From: Clostridiaceae bacterium
GTDB taxonomy: Bacteria > Bacillota > Clostridia > Oscillospirales > Butyricicoccaceae
NCBI GenBank assembly: GCA_009911355.1
Contig: QXXE01000026.1
Location: 1-49,750 of the forward strand
Length of the DNA: 49,750 nucleotides
Direction of reading: 5' to 3'
The translations under genes and the position numbers were made by a program. Below, in pieces: positions 40,071 through 48,600 of this stretch. The notes beneath the pieces are model-generated. The model was given only the letters and a program-made list of their open reading frames with translations, ran no database searches and was not told where the DNA came from. Each line of letters begins with the position of its first letter. Position 1 is the stretch's first letter.

Positions 40071-41423
40071 ATGGGCTTTTTCAGCAGTTTGTTCCATTCG
40101 CGGGACGCTCCCCAGAACAGCACAGCCGGGAGCGCCTACACATTTTTCTTTGGCGGCTCCACCTCCGGCAAAACTGTCACCGAGCGGAGCGCCATGCAGA
40201 TGACGGCGGTGTATTCCTGCGTCCGCATCTTGGCGGAGGCCGTGGCTGGCCTGCCGCTGAACCTCTACCGCTACGCCGAGGACGGCGGCAAAGAGAAAGC
40301 CATCGACCACCCACTGTATCTGCTGCTCCATGACGAGCCAAACCCGGAAATGAGTTCCTTCGTGTTCCGGGAAACCCTCATGACACACCTGCTCCTCTGG
40401 GGCAACGCCTACGCCCAGATCATCCGCAACGGCAAAGGCGAGGTCATCGCCCTCTACCCTCTCATGCCTAACAAAATGACCGTGGATCGGAATGAGCGGG
40501 GGCAGCTCTACTACCGCTACTACCGGGGGACGGACGAGGCCATCCGCGACAAGGAGCAGCTTGTCACTCTCCGGCCCACGGATGTACTGCACATCCCCGG
40601 TCTGGGCTTTGACGGCTTGGTGGGCTACTCGCCCATCGCTATGGCGAAAAACGCCATCGGCATGGCAATCGCCTGTGAGGAGTACGGCGCTAAGTTCTTC
40701 GCCAATGGCGCGGCTCCAGGCGGTGTTCTGGAACACCCCGGCACCATCAAAGACCCCCAGCGTGTGCGGGAAAGCTGGCAGTCCACCTTCGGCGGCAGCG
40801 GCAACGCCAACAAGATCGCCGTTCTGGAGGAGGGCATGAAATACACGCCCATCGGCATCTCGCCGGAGCAGGCCCAATTCCTCGAAACCAGAAAATTTCA
40901 AATCAATGAGATCGCTCGAATTTTCCGAGTACCGCCCCATATGGTGGGCGACCTGGAAAAGTCGAGCTTTTCTAATATTGAGCAGCAGTCCTTGGAGTTC
41001 GTGAAATACACGCTGAACCCCTGGGTGGTGCGCTGGGAGCAGTCCCTCACCCGCGCCCTGTTCACCCAGGCGGAAAAGGCCCGGTACTTTGTGAAGTTCA
41101 ATCTGGAGGGTTTGCTCCGGGGCGACTATGAGAGCCGGATGAACGGCTACGCCACCGCTCGGCAGAACGGCTGGATGTCTGCCAACGACATTCGGGAGTT
41201 AGAGAATCTCGACCGCATCCCCATCGAGGAGGGCGGCGACCTGTACCTCATCAATGGCAATATGCTCCCGCTGCGAGATGCCGGAGCCTTTGCAAATATG
41301 ACTACTTCGAGAGAGGAGGAAGATGACCATGAAGAAGTTTTGGAATTGGAAAGTGACGGCGGCGACGGAGACGACCCCGGAGGAACGGACTCTGTTCCTC
41401 AACGGCACCATCGCCGAGGATAG
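40071..41423 (+). CDS. Phage portal protein (HK97 family)
   Basis: A 450-residue HK97-type portal. It has SAMQMTAVYSCVRILAEAVAGLPLNLYRY near the N-terminus, HPLYLLLHDEPNPEMSSFVFRETLMTHLLLWGNAYAQI, DVLHIPGLGFDGLVGYSPI, and NEIARIFRVPPHMVGDLEKSSFSNIEQQSLEF, a segment I associate strongly with portals. It forms the dodecameric ring through which DNA enters. The ATG at 40071 follows AAGGATGGTGA. The C-terminal ~33 residues are very acidic (EEEDDHEEVLELESDGGDGDD) and are read in a different frame from the overlapping protease gene. Confidence 0.94.
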   Translation: MGFFSSLFHSRDAPQNSTAGSAYTFFFGGSTSGKTVTERSAMQMTAVYSCVRILAEAVAGLPLNLYRYAEDGGKEKAIDHPLYLLLHDEPNPEMSSFVFRETLMTHLLLWGNAYAQIIRNGKGEVIALYPLMPNKMTVDRNERGQLYYRYYRGTDEAIRDKEQLVTLRPTDVLHIPGLGFDGLVGYSPIAMAKNAIGMAIACEEYGAKFFANGAAPGGVLEHPGTIKDPQRVRESWQSTFGGSGNANKIAVLEEGMKYTPIGISPEQAQFLETRKFQINEIARIFRVPPHMVGDLEKSSFSNIEQQSLEFVKYTLNPWVVRWEQSLTRALFTQAEKARYFVKFNLEGLLRGDYESRMNGYATARQNGWMSANDIRELENLDRIPIEEGGDLYLINGNMLPLRDAGAFANMTTSREEEDDHEEVLELESDGGDGDDPGGTDSVPQRHHRRG

Positions 41424-42057
41424 CTGGTATGACGATGACGTGACCCCGCAGCTTTTCAAAGACGAGCTGATGGGCGGTTCCGGCAACATCACCGTCTGGA
41501 TCAACAGCCCCGGCGGCGACTGTGTGGCTGCGGCCCAAATCTACAATATGCTCATGGATTATCCCCACGATGTGACCGTGAAAATTGACGGCATCGCCGC
41601 CAGCGCCGCCTCGGTTATCGCCATGGCTGGCACCAAGGTGCTGATGTCCCCGGTGTCCACCATGATGATCCACAACCCGGCTACGGTCGCCTGGGGCGAC
41701 ACCGGCGAGATGGAGAAGGCCATCGCTATGCTGGACGCCGTCAAGGACTCTATCATCAACGCCTACGAGATCAAGACCGGCCTGTCCCGCGCCAAGCTGT
41801 CCCACCTCATGGACAGCGAGACCTGGATGGACGCGAACAAGGCGATGGAGCTGGGCTTTGCGGACGGCATTCTTTCCCGCGTCCCGGCGGAGGACGAGCC
41901 CCCGCCTGCTGGCTCCATGCTGTATTCCACGGCAGCAGTGGTCAATTCCCTCATGGGGAAAATCGCCGCCAAGTGCCGCATCGAAAAACCGAATACCACT
42001 CCCACAGGCCGTTCCATCGACACGCTGATGGAGCGGCTTGAACTTTTGAAATTTTAA
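41329..42057 (+). CDS. ClpP-like prohead protease
   Basis: A 242-residue ClpP-family head maturation protease. It has VWINSPGGDCVAAAQIYNML, the nucleophile region DGIAASAASVIAMAG (about residues 88-102), and the catalytic histidine in MMIHNPAT near 115. It cleaves scaffold and capsid precursor during head assembly. The ATG at 41329 (or one two codons upstream at 41323) is preceded by GAGGAGGAAG inside the portal gene. The overlap with the portal frame is about 95 bases, longer than the usual few bases between phage genes. Confidence 0.93.
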   Translation: MKKFWNWKVTAATETTPEERTLFLNGTIAEDSWYDDDVTPQLFKDELMGGSGNITVWINSPGGDCVAAAQIYNMLMDYPHDVTVKIDGIAASAASVIAMAGTKVLMSPVSTMMIHNPATVAWGDTGEMEKAIAMLDAVKDSIINAYEIKTGLSRAKLSHLMDSETWMDANKAMELGFADGILSRVPAEDEPPPAGSMLYSTAAVVNSLMGKIAAKCRIEKPNTTPTGRSIDTLMERLELLKF

Positions 42058-42070
42058 GGAGGAACACATC

Positions 42071-43276
42071 ATGACCATTCTGGAACTGAGAGAGAAGCGG
42101 GCCAAGGCATGGGCGGCTGCGAAGGCTTTCCTGGACAGCCACCGCAACGAGAAGGGTGTCCTGTCCGCCGAGGACGATGCCGCCTACACCCGTATGGAGC
42201 AGGACATCACCGATCTGGGCAAGGAGATCGCCCGTCTGGAGCGGCAGGAAGCGCTGGACGCCGAGCTGTCCAAGCCTACCGCCAGCCCCTTGACCGGCAA
42301 GCCCCTGGGCGGTGCTGACCAGGACGAGCCTAAGACCGGGCGGGCCTCCAAAGCCTACAAAGAGGCCATGCTCACCGCCCTGCGCACCAACTTCCGCCAG
42401 GTGAGCAACGTCCTCCAGGAGGGCATCGACGCCAATGGCGGCTACCTGGTGCCGGAGGAGTACGACTCCCGGCTCATCGATGGGCTGACCGAGGAGAACA
42501 TCATGCGCAGGCTGGGTCACCGCATCACCACCAGCGGGGAACACAAGATCAACATCGCCGCTACCAAGCCCGCCGCCGCGTGGATCGATGAGGGCGGCGC
42601 GCTCACCTTCGGGGATGCCACCTTCGCCCAGATCAGCCTGGACGCCCACAAGCTCCATGTGGCGGTGAAGGTCACCGAGGAGCTGCTCTACGACAATGCC
42701 TTCGGCCTGGAGAGCTACATCATCGCCCAGTTCGCCAAGGCCCTGGGCAACGCGGAGGAGGACGCTTTCCTTAACGGGGACGGCACCGGCAAGCCCCTGG
42801 GCCTGCTGGCGGCGACCGGCGGGGCGCAGACCGCCGTCACCACCGCCGGGGCCTCCATCGCGGCGGACGAGGTCATCGACCTGGTCTACGCCCTCAAGCG
42901 GCCCTACCGCAAGAACGCCGCCTTCCTCACCAACGACCAGACGCTGGCGGTGCTGCGCAAACTGAAGGACAACAATGGACAGTACCTCTGGCAGCCCTCC
43001 TACCAGGCCGGGGAGCCGGACCGTCTGTTCGGCTACGCCATCCACACCTCTCCCTATTTCCCGACCGTCACCGCCGGGAAGCCCGCCATCGCTTTCGGCG
43101 ATTTCAGCTACTACAACATCGGCGACCGGGGGACCCGCTCCTTCGCCGAGCTGAAGGAGCTGTTCGCCGGGAACGGTATGGTGGGCTTTGTCGCCAAGGA
43201 GCGGGTGGACGGCAAGCTGGTGCTGCCGGAGGCGGTGCAGCTCCTGGCTATCAAGGCCAGCACCGCAGCGAAGTGA
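42071..43276 (+). CDS. Phage major capsid protein (HK97 fold)
   Basis: A 401-residue HK97-type major capsid protein. The N-terminal ~100 residues are a charged helical delta/scaffold domain (MTILELREKRAKAWAAAKAFLDSHRNEKG). The shell domain follows, with GGYLVPEEYDSRLIDGLTEENIMRRLGHRITTSG, AWIDEGGALTFGDATFAQISLDAHKLHVAVKVTEELL and AFLNGDGTGKPLGLL, which are classic for the family. The preceding ClpP protease would remove the N-terminal domain. AAGGAGGAAC precedes the ATG. A hairpin terminator follows, which could lower expression of the downstream genes relative to capsid. Confidence 0.95.
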   Translation: MTILELREKRAKAWAAAKAFLDSHRNEKGVLSAEDDAAYTRMEQDITDLGKEIARLERQEALDAELSKPTASPLTGKPLGGADQDEPKTGRASKAYKEAMLTALRTNFRQVSNVLQEGIDANGGYLVPEEYDSRLIDGLTEENIMRRLGHRITTSGEHKINIAATKPAAAWIDEGGALTFGDATFAQISLDAHKLHVAVKVTEELLYDNAFGLESYIIAQFAKALGNAEEDAFLNGDGTGKPLGLLAATGGAQTAVTTAGASIAADEVIDLVYALKRPYRKNAAFLTNDQTLAVLRKLKDNNGQYLWQPSYQAGEPDRLFGYAIHTSPYFPTVTAGKPAIAFGDFSYYNIGDRGTRSFAELKELFAGNGMVGFVAKERVDGKLVLPEAVQLLAIKASTAAK

Positions 43277-43281
43277 TCTGC

Positions 43282-43322
43282 GAGGGTCCCGGTGGTGTAT
43301 CCGCCGGGACCCTCTGATTTTA
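43282..43322 (+). terminator. Hairpin/partial terminator after the capsid gene
   Basis: GAGGGTCCCGG and CCGGGACCCTC form an 11-bp perfect stem followed by TGATTTT. It lies between the capsid and the head-tail connector gene and probably attenuates transcription to favour capsid mRNA. Confidence 0.7.
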
Positions 43323-43336
43323 GAGGGGGTAACGCT

Positions 43337-43600
43337 TTGCTCGTTTCTCTGAAGGAGGCCAAGAAGTACCTTCGGGTAGACCATGACGATGATGACACCA
43401 TCATTCGGAAGCTCATCCGGGCTGCTGAAACGCTCTGCGAGGGTACGCTGCGGAAGGCTGTGGAACCGCTCCCCATCAACAAAGTGGCGGTGCTGTTCGC
43501 CGTGGCCTACCTCTACGAGCATCGGGAGAACGCCGACATGGACGAGCTGACCCGGATGCTCCGCTACATCCTTGCCGCGGAACGGGAGGTGGCTTTCTGA
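43337..43600 (+). CDS. Phage head-tail connector protein (gp6-like)
   Basis: An 87-residue head-tail connector of the gp6/DNA-packaging family. It starts VSLKEAKKYLRVDHDDDDTIIRKLIRAAETLCEGTL, a pattern shared by many siphophages, and ends with a hydrophobic helix (VAVLFAVAYLYEHR). It attaches under the portal. The TTG at 43337 is the best start because AGAGGGGG lies seven bases before it. The GTG at 43292 would place the start inside the terminator hairpin. Confidence 0.85.
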   Translation: MLVSLKEAKKYLRVDHDDDDTIIRKLIRAAETLCEGTLRKAVEPLPINKVAVLFAVAYLYEHRENADMDELTRMLRYILAAEREVAF

Positions 43601-43932
43601 TGGACATTTCCAAGCTGCGCTCCCGCATCACCATCCAGCGGAGCGAAGTGGCCACCGATGCCATCGGCAACCACTTAAGCGTCTGGGTGGACTACTGGTC
43701 CTGCGCCGCCTACGCCAACCTCGCCTCCGGGAAAGAGTACGGGGCCGCTGGACAGACGCTGGGCAGCGACACCCTGGTGTTCGAGGTGCGCTGGTGTGAG
43801 CGGCTCCGTGATCTGGACGCTACCCGGTTCCGCATTCTGTTCGGCGGCAATATCTACAACATCACCTGCGTGGACGATGTGCAGTTCCGGCATGAAAAGC
43901 TGAAGCTCACCGCCCAGCGGGAAAGGCGGTGA
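43600..43932 (+). CDS. Phage head closure protein
   Basis: A 110-residue head closure (head-tail adaptor, SPP1 gp16-like) protein. It has the usual start KLRSRITIQRSEVATDAIGNHLSVWVDYWSCAAYANLASGKEYGAAGQ and the ending FGGNIYNITCVDDVQFRHEKLKLTAQRE. It seals the portal and docks the tail. The ATG overlaps the upstream stop, so the two genes are coupled. Confidence 0.9.
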   Translation: MDISKLRSRITIQRSEVATDAIGNHLSVWVDYWSCAAYANLASGKEYGAAGQTLGSDTLVFEVRWCERLRDLDATRFRILFGGNIYNITCVDDVQFRHEKLKLTAQRERR

Positions 43933-43936
43933 CGGC

Positions 43937-44317
43937 ATGGCTCGTGACAGGGTATCCATCGACCAGTTTCCCGGCGCGGTCATGGCCCAGCTTGAGGAAT
44001 ATGTGTCCATGGCCTCGGACGAGGTCAAAGAGGCCGTCCGTACCGTCAGCGAGGACGTGAAGGCCGAGATACAGTCCCGCGCCCCGGTCAAGACCGGGAA
44101 GTACAAAAAGAGCTGGACCGTCACCAAGGTGGAGGAGACCGCCCAATCCCTGGTGAACACTGTCCACTCGGCAAAGCACTACCGGCTGACCCATCTGCTG
44201 GAGAACGGCCACGCCAAGCGGGGCGGCGGCAGGACGCGCGCCTTCCCCCACATCGCCCCCGGCGAGGCCCTGGCGGAGAAGAAGCTGCTGGAGATCGCGG
44301 AAAGGAAACTGCGATGA
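43937..44317 (+). CDS. HK97 gp10-like tail completion protein
   Basis: A 126-residue protein of the HK97-gp10 family. It has a helical N-terminus and the conserved VKTGKYKKSWTV, followed by HLLENGHAKRGGGRTRAFPHIAPGEALAEKKLLEIAERKL. The motif of a lysine-rich strand followed by LENGH...FPHI is diagnostic. It acts at the head-tail interface. It overlaps the next gene by four bases. Confidence 0.9.
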   Translation: MARDRVSIDQFPGAVMAQLEEYVSMASDEVKEAVRTVSEDVKAEIQSRAPVKTGKYKKSWTVTKVEETAQSLVNTVHSAKHYRLTHLLENGHAKRGGGRTRAFPHIAPGEALAEKKLLEIAERKLR

Positions 44318-44637
44318 AAAAATCAGATGTTTCCGCTCTGTTGGAGCGGCTGGGGTTCCCCTTCGCCTATGACCACTTTGCCGAGGGCGAGGGGCCAGAC
44401 CCGCCCTTTTTGGTGTATCGCTTCCCCAACGCCGACAACTTCGCCGCCGATGGGGTGGCGTACTTCAAGCAGGATGTCCTCCACATCGAGGTCTACACGG
44501 ATAAGAAGGACCCGGCGCTGGAGGAGCAGATCGAGGCCGCTCTGGACGAGGGCGGCATTTTTTATGGCAAAGGCGAGACATGGATCGACAGCGAAAAGCT
44601 GTACGAGGTCCTTTATGAAATGGAGGTATCTGCATGA
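44314..44637 (+). CDS. Phage tail terminator-like protein
   Basis: A 107-residue protein in the position of the tail terminator in HK97-like phages. The sequence GFPFAYDHFAEGEGPDPPFLVYRFPNADNFAADGVAYFKQDVLHIEVYTDKKDPALEEQIEAALDEGGIFYGKGETWIDSEKLYEVLYEMEV matches the usual alpha/beta pattern of these proteins. It would cap the tail tube before joining the head. It overlaps both neighbours by four bases. Confidence 0.82.
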   Translation: MKKSDVSALLERLGFPFAYDHFAEGEGPDPPFLVYRFPNADNFAADGVAYFKQDVLHIEVYTDKKDPALEEQIEAALDEGGIFYGKGETWIDSEKLYEVLYEMEVSA

Positions 44638-45485
44638 GCAGCACCAATAAGCGCAACAAGGTCAAGTTCAATATCTGCAACGTCCACTACGCTCCGCTCT
44701 CCCAGGACAACGATGGGAAGTACACCTGGGCGACCCCCGTGGCCCTCCCCGGCGCGGTGTCCCTGTCCCTTGACCCCCAGGGGGAGCCGGAGAGTTTCTA
44801 CGCGGACGGCATCGAGTATTACGTCATCAACAACAACCAGGGCTATGACGGCGATCTGGAGGTGGCGATGATCCCGGAGTCCTTCCGCCGCGACATTCTC
44901 ATGGAAACGGCGGACGCCAACAGCGTCCTGCTGGAGAACGCCTCCAGCGAGACAGGCAAGTTCGCCCTCCTGTTCGAGTTCGATGGGGATGTGCGGAAGA
45001 TCCGTCATGTTCTCTACAACTGCTCCGCCTCCCGTCCCTCCATCTCCGCCAAGACCAACGAGGAGAGCCGGGAGGTGCAGACCGAGACCCTGACCGTTAA
45101 GGCCCGCCCCCTGTCCACCGGCTATGTGAAGGCCAAGACCGGCGACTCCACCAAGGCCAGCGCCGCCATCCCCCGCATCTACCGGCTGAAGTTCCATCGG
45201 GACATCTACAAGGACCTCGCCGCGCTGGAAAAGAGCGTGGGCGACAACAGCGAGGGCAGCTCCGGGCTGGATATGTTCTCTCTGGAGATGTTCGAGAACA
45301 TCGCCTACATCATGGCGAAACACGCCGACCCCGCCGCCGTCCCGGATTCCCCGGAGGACTGGCTGGACAGCTTCAACACCTTCTCCATCTACCAGGTGCT
45401 GCCCCAGCTTATCGAGCTGTGGGGCCTGAATGTGCAGACCGATGTTCAGTCTAAAAAAAACTTCGCCCGACTGACCGGGAAATGA
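44634..45485 (+). CDS. Major tail protein fused to tail assembly chaperone
   Basis: A 283-residue protein. Residues 1-173 match a phi13-type major tail (tube) protein: KVKFNICNVHYAPLSQ, VALPGAVSLSLDPQGEPESFYADGIEYYV, GYDGDLEVAMIPESFRRDIL, SASRPSIS and GYVKAKTGDS. Normally about 20 more residues complete it. Here the sequence passes at residues ~174-180 into IPRIYRLKFHRDIYKDLAALEKSVGDN and then FSLEMFENIAYIMAKHADP, SFNTFSIYQVLPQLIELWGLNVQT, which is the tail assembly chaperone usually encoded by the next gene. It therefore looks like an in-frame fusion. Near its 3' end is a canonical -1 slippery site. It overlaps the following short frame by four bases. Confidence 0.82.
   Translation: MSSTNKRNKVKFNICNVHYAPLSQDNDGKYTWATPVALPGAVSLSLDPQGEPESFYADGIEYYVINNNQGYDGDLEVAMIPESFRRDILMETADANSVLLENASSETGKFALLFEFDGDVRKIRHVLYNCSASRPSISAKTNEESREVQTETLTVKARPLSTGYVKAKTGDSTKASAAIPRIYRLKFHRDIYKDLAALEKSVGDNSEGSSGLDMFSLEMFENIAYIMAKHADPAAVPDSPEDWLDSFNTFSIYQVLPQLIELWGLNVQTDVQSKKNFARLTGK
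45455..45461 (+). promoter_or_regulatory. Candidate -1 programmed ribosomal frameshift site (A AAA AAC)
   Basis: In the zero frame the codons read aaa-aaa-aac, giving the heptamer A AAA AAC in the correct X XXY YYZ register. After a -1 slip the frame stays open without a stop into the short gene at 45482, which adds 61 residues. This is the conserved gpG/gpGT arrangement of tail assembly chaperones. Confidence 0.8.
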
Positions 45486-45646
45486 CCACGCCGTTGTTCC
45501 TGCTCCGCTGTCTACAGGTCGGGCTGTCCCTCCGGGACCTCGACCTGCTGACGGTGGGCATGGTGAACGACATTTTTGCGGAGCAGCTCAATGATGACTG
45601 CAAATACGCAACCCTGGCGACCCAGGAAGATATGGACCGCTTTTGA
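45482..45646 (+). CDS. Tail assembly chaperone frameshift extension (gpT-like)
   Basis: A 54-codon frame (MTTPLFLLRCLQVGLSLRDLDLLTVGMVNDIFAEQLNDDC ... TQEDMDRF) between the chaperone and the tape measure gene. In related phages this frame is expressed mainly as a -1 frameshift extension of the chaperone. The slippery site at 45455-45461 is in the right place and frame. It also has its own ATG overlapping the upstream stop (ATGA), so independent translation is possible. The motif GxSLRDLDxLTxG is typical of this small frame. Confidence 0.78.
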   Translation: MTTPLFLLRCLQVGLSLRDLDLLTVGMVNDIFAEQLNDDCKYATLATQEDMDRF

Positions 45647-45662
45647 CAGGAGGTGACGGCCT

Positions 45663-48600
45663 ATGGGTGCAAGACGGATCGCGGGCATCACGGTGGAGAT
45701 CGGCGGCGATACCACAAAACTGACCACCGCCCTTAAAGATGTGGACAAGGCCCTCTCCACCACCCAGAGCAGCCTCCGGGATGTCAATAAGCTGCTCAAG
45801 CTGGACCCCGGCAACACGGAGCTGCTGGCACAGAAACACAGGCTGCTGGGCGAGGCCGTTTCCGAGGCCAAGGAGAAGCTGGCCACGCTGAAAACCGCTG
45901 CGGAGCAGGCGAATCAAGCCCTCGCCAACGGGGAGATCACCCAATCGCAGTATGATGCTCTCCAACGGGAGATCATCGAAACCGAGCAGAAACTCAAAGA
46001 TTTAGAGCGGCAGGCGGAAAATTCGTCTGTCGCTCTTCAAAAAATCGGACAGGTCGGCGACAAGCTCCAAGCCGTAGGCGACAAGGTGTCCGGGGTGGGC
46101 GAAACCCTCACCAAGTCGGTCACCGCCCCGGTGGTGGGCCTTGGCACCGCCGCCGTCGCCACCGCCGCCAACTTCGAGTCCTCCATGTCCCAGGTGCAGG
46201 CCACGATGGGCATCACCAAGGACTCCATGTCCACGGTGAATGGTGAGAGCGTAAACACGATGGACACCCTCTCCGCCCTCGCCAAGCAGATGGGCAGCGA
46301 GACGGCTTTCTCCGCCAGTGAGTGCGCAGAAGCGTTAAATTACCTCGCCCTCGCTGGCTACAGCACTCAGGAGATGTGCGACACGCTACCTACCGTCCTC
46401 AATCTGGCGGCGGCTGGCGGCATCGACCTGGCTTCGGCCTCCGACATGGTGACGGACGCCATGTCCGCTCTGGGCATGGGTACAGACGAGGCCACCACGA
46501 TGGTGGACCAGATGGCAAAGACCTCGTCCACCACAAATACATCGGTGGCCCAGCTTGGCGACGCCATCCTGACCATCGGTGCCACGGCGAAGTCCGTCAA
46601 GGGCGGCACCGCCGAACTGAACACCGCCCTCGGCATCCTCGCCAACAATGGCATCAAGGGAGCCGAGGGCGGTACACATTTGCGCAACGTCATCCTCTCC
46701 TTGCAAAACCCCACCGATAAGGCGGCGGCCTGCATGGAGCAGCTCGGCGTGGATGTGTATGACTCCGAGGGAAATATGCGCTCCCTCAACGATGTGCTGG
46801 GTGATTTGAACACCAGCATGGACGGTATGACCGCCGCCGAGAAGTCCAACATCATCGCCACCATCTTCAACAAAACCGACCTCGCCGCTGTCAACGCCCT
46901 CCTCGCCAACACCGGCGAGACTTGGGATGATTTGCAGCAGTCCATCATCGAAAGTAGCGGCGCGGCCCAGCAGATGGCGAACACACAACTGGACAATCTC
47001 CAAGGCCAGCTCACCATTTTGAAGTCGGCTCTGGAGGGGCTTGCCATTTCCATCGGGGAGATTCTGTTCCCGGTCATCAAGAATATCGTCAGCGGCATCC
47101 AGGGCTTTGTAGATTGGCTGAACAATCTGGACGAAGGCACCAAGCAGACCATCGTCACTATCGGGCTGATCGTTGCCGCTGTGGGGCCGGTCCTCATCGT
47201 CATTGGCAAGGTGATCTCTGCGGTCGGCACCATCCTCTCGGTGGTGTCCAAGATCGGCCCGGTCATTGGCGCGGTCAAGACTGCCGCCACCGGGCTTTTT
47301 ACTGTTTTGGCGGCAAACCCCATTGCTCTGGTGGTCGCTGCCATTGCCGCCCTCATCGCCATCTTCGTGGTGCTGTGGAACAACTGCGAGGGATTCCGTG
47401 AGTTCTGGATCGGGCTGTGGGAGGCTATCAAAAGCGCCGCCATCGCCGTGTGGGAGGCGCTGTCCTCCTTCTTCCAGGGAGCGTGGGAGGCCATCGTCAA
47501 TCTGGCCCAGACCATCTGGGGCGGCATCGGCGACTTCTTCTCCGGGCTGTGGGAGGCGATTTCCTCCACGGCCCAAGCGGTGTGGAACGCTATCAGCGGT
47601 TTCCTCTCCGGCCTGTGGTCCGGCATCGTCAGCGCCGCCCAGAGCATTTGGGGCGGCATCATCGAGTTCTTCTCCGGGCTGTGGCAGGGTATCTCCACTA
47701 CGGCCCAGACGGTCTGGAATGCCATCAGCACCTTCCTCTCCGGCCTGTGGACGAGTATCGTCAACATCGCCCAGACAATCTGGAACGGCATCGTGACATT
47801 CTTCTCCGGGCTGTGGGAGGGCATCCGGGCCACCGCCGAGGCGGTCTGGAACGGTATCAGCACATTCCTCTCCACCCTCTGGACAACCATTTCCACGGCG
47901 GCGCAGACCATCTGGAATGGCATCAAGGAATTTTTCGCTGGAGCGTGGGAGGCTATCTCCTCCACGGCCCAGGCCGCATGGAACGGTATCAAAGAGTTCC
48001 TCTCCGGCATCTGGGAGGCCATCAAGGGTGTGTTCACCACGGCTCTGGAAACCATCCAGACGGTGGTGACCGGGGCTTGGGAAGCCATCAAGAACGTGGT
48101 CACCACAGCGATGGAGGCGCTCCAGACCGCAATCAGCACCGCATGGGAGGCTATCAAGACCGCCATCACCACGGCGCTGGAAGCCATCAAGACCGCTGTC
48201 ACCATGGCATGGGAGGCAATCAAAACAGCGGTCACCACAGCGATGGAGGCCATCAAGACGGCCATCACCACGGCCTGGGAAGCCATCAAAACTGCTGTGC
48301 TGACGGTCATGGAGGCGGTGAGAACCGCCATCACCGCCGCTTGGGAGGCAATCAAAACCGCTGTCACCACGGTGGTCAACGCCATCAAAGATACAGTGAC
48401 CCAGGTCTGGAATGCCATCAAGGATACCGTTTCCGGCATCATGGACCGGCTGAAGGAGACCGTGGTCAACGCCTGGAACGCGCTGAAGGAGGCCGTCACC
48501 AATGTGGTCAATGGCATCAAGGAGGCGGTCACTGGTGTGTTCAACGGCCTCGCCGATGGGGTGAAAACCGCCATGACCAAGGTGCTGGACGCGGTGAAGT

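Noticed and set aside
47469..48400. Regular repeats that could be mistaken for a CRISPR array
   Set aside because: There are no unique spacers between identical repeats. The periodicity is a multiple of three and encodes protein repeats within one open frame. No cas gene is nearby; the Cas4-like DUF2800 protein is a phage nuclease.
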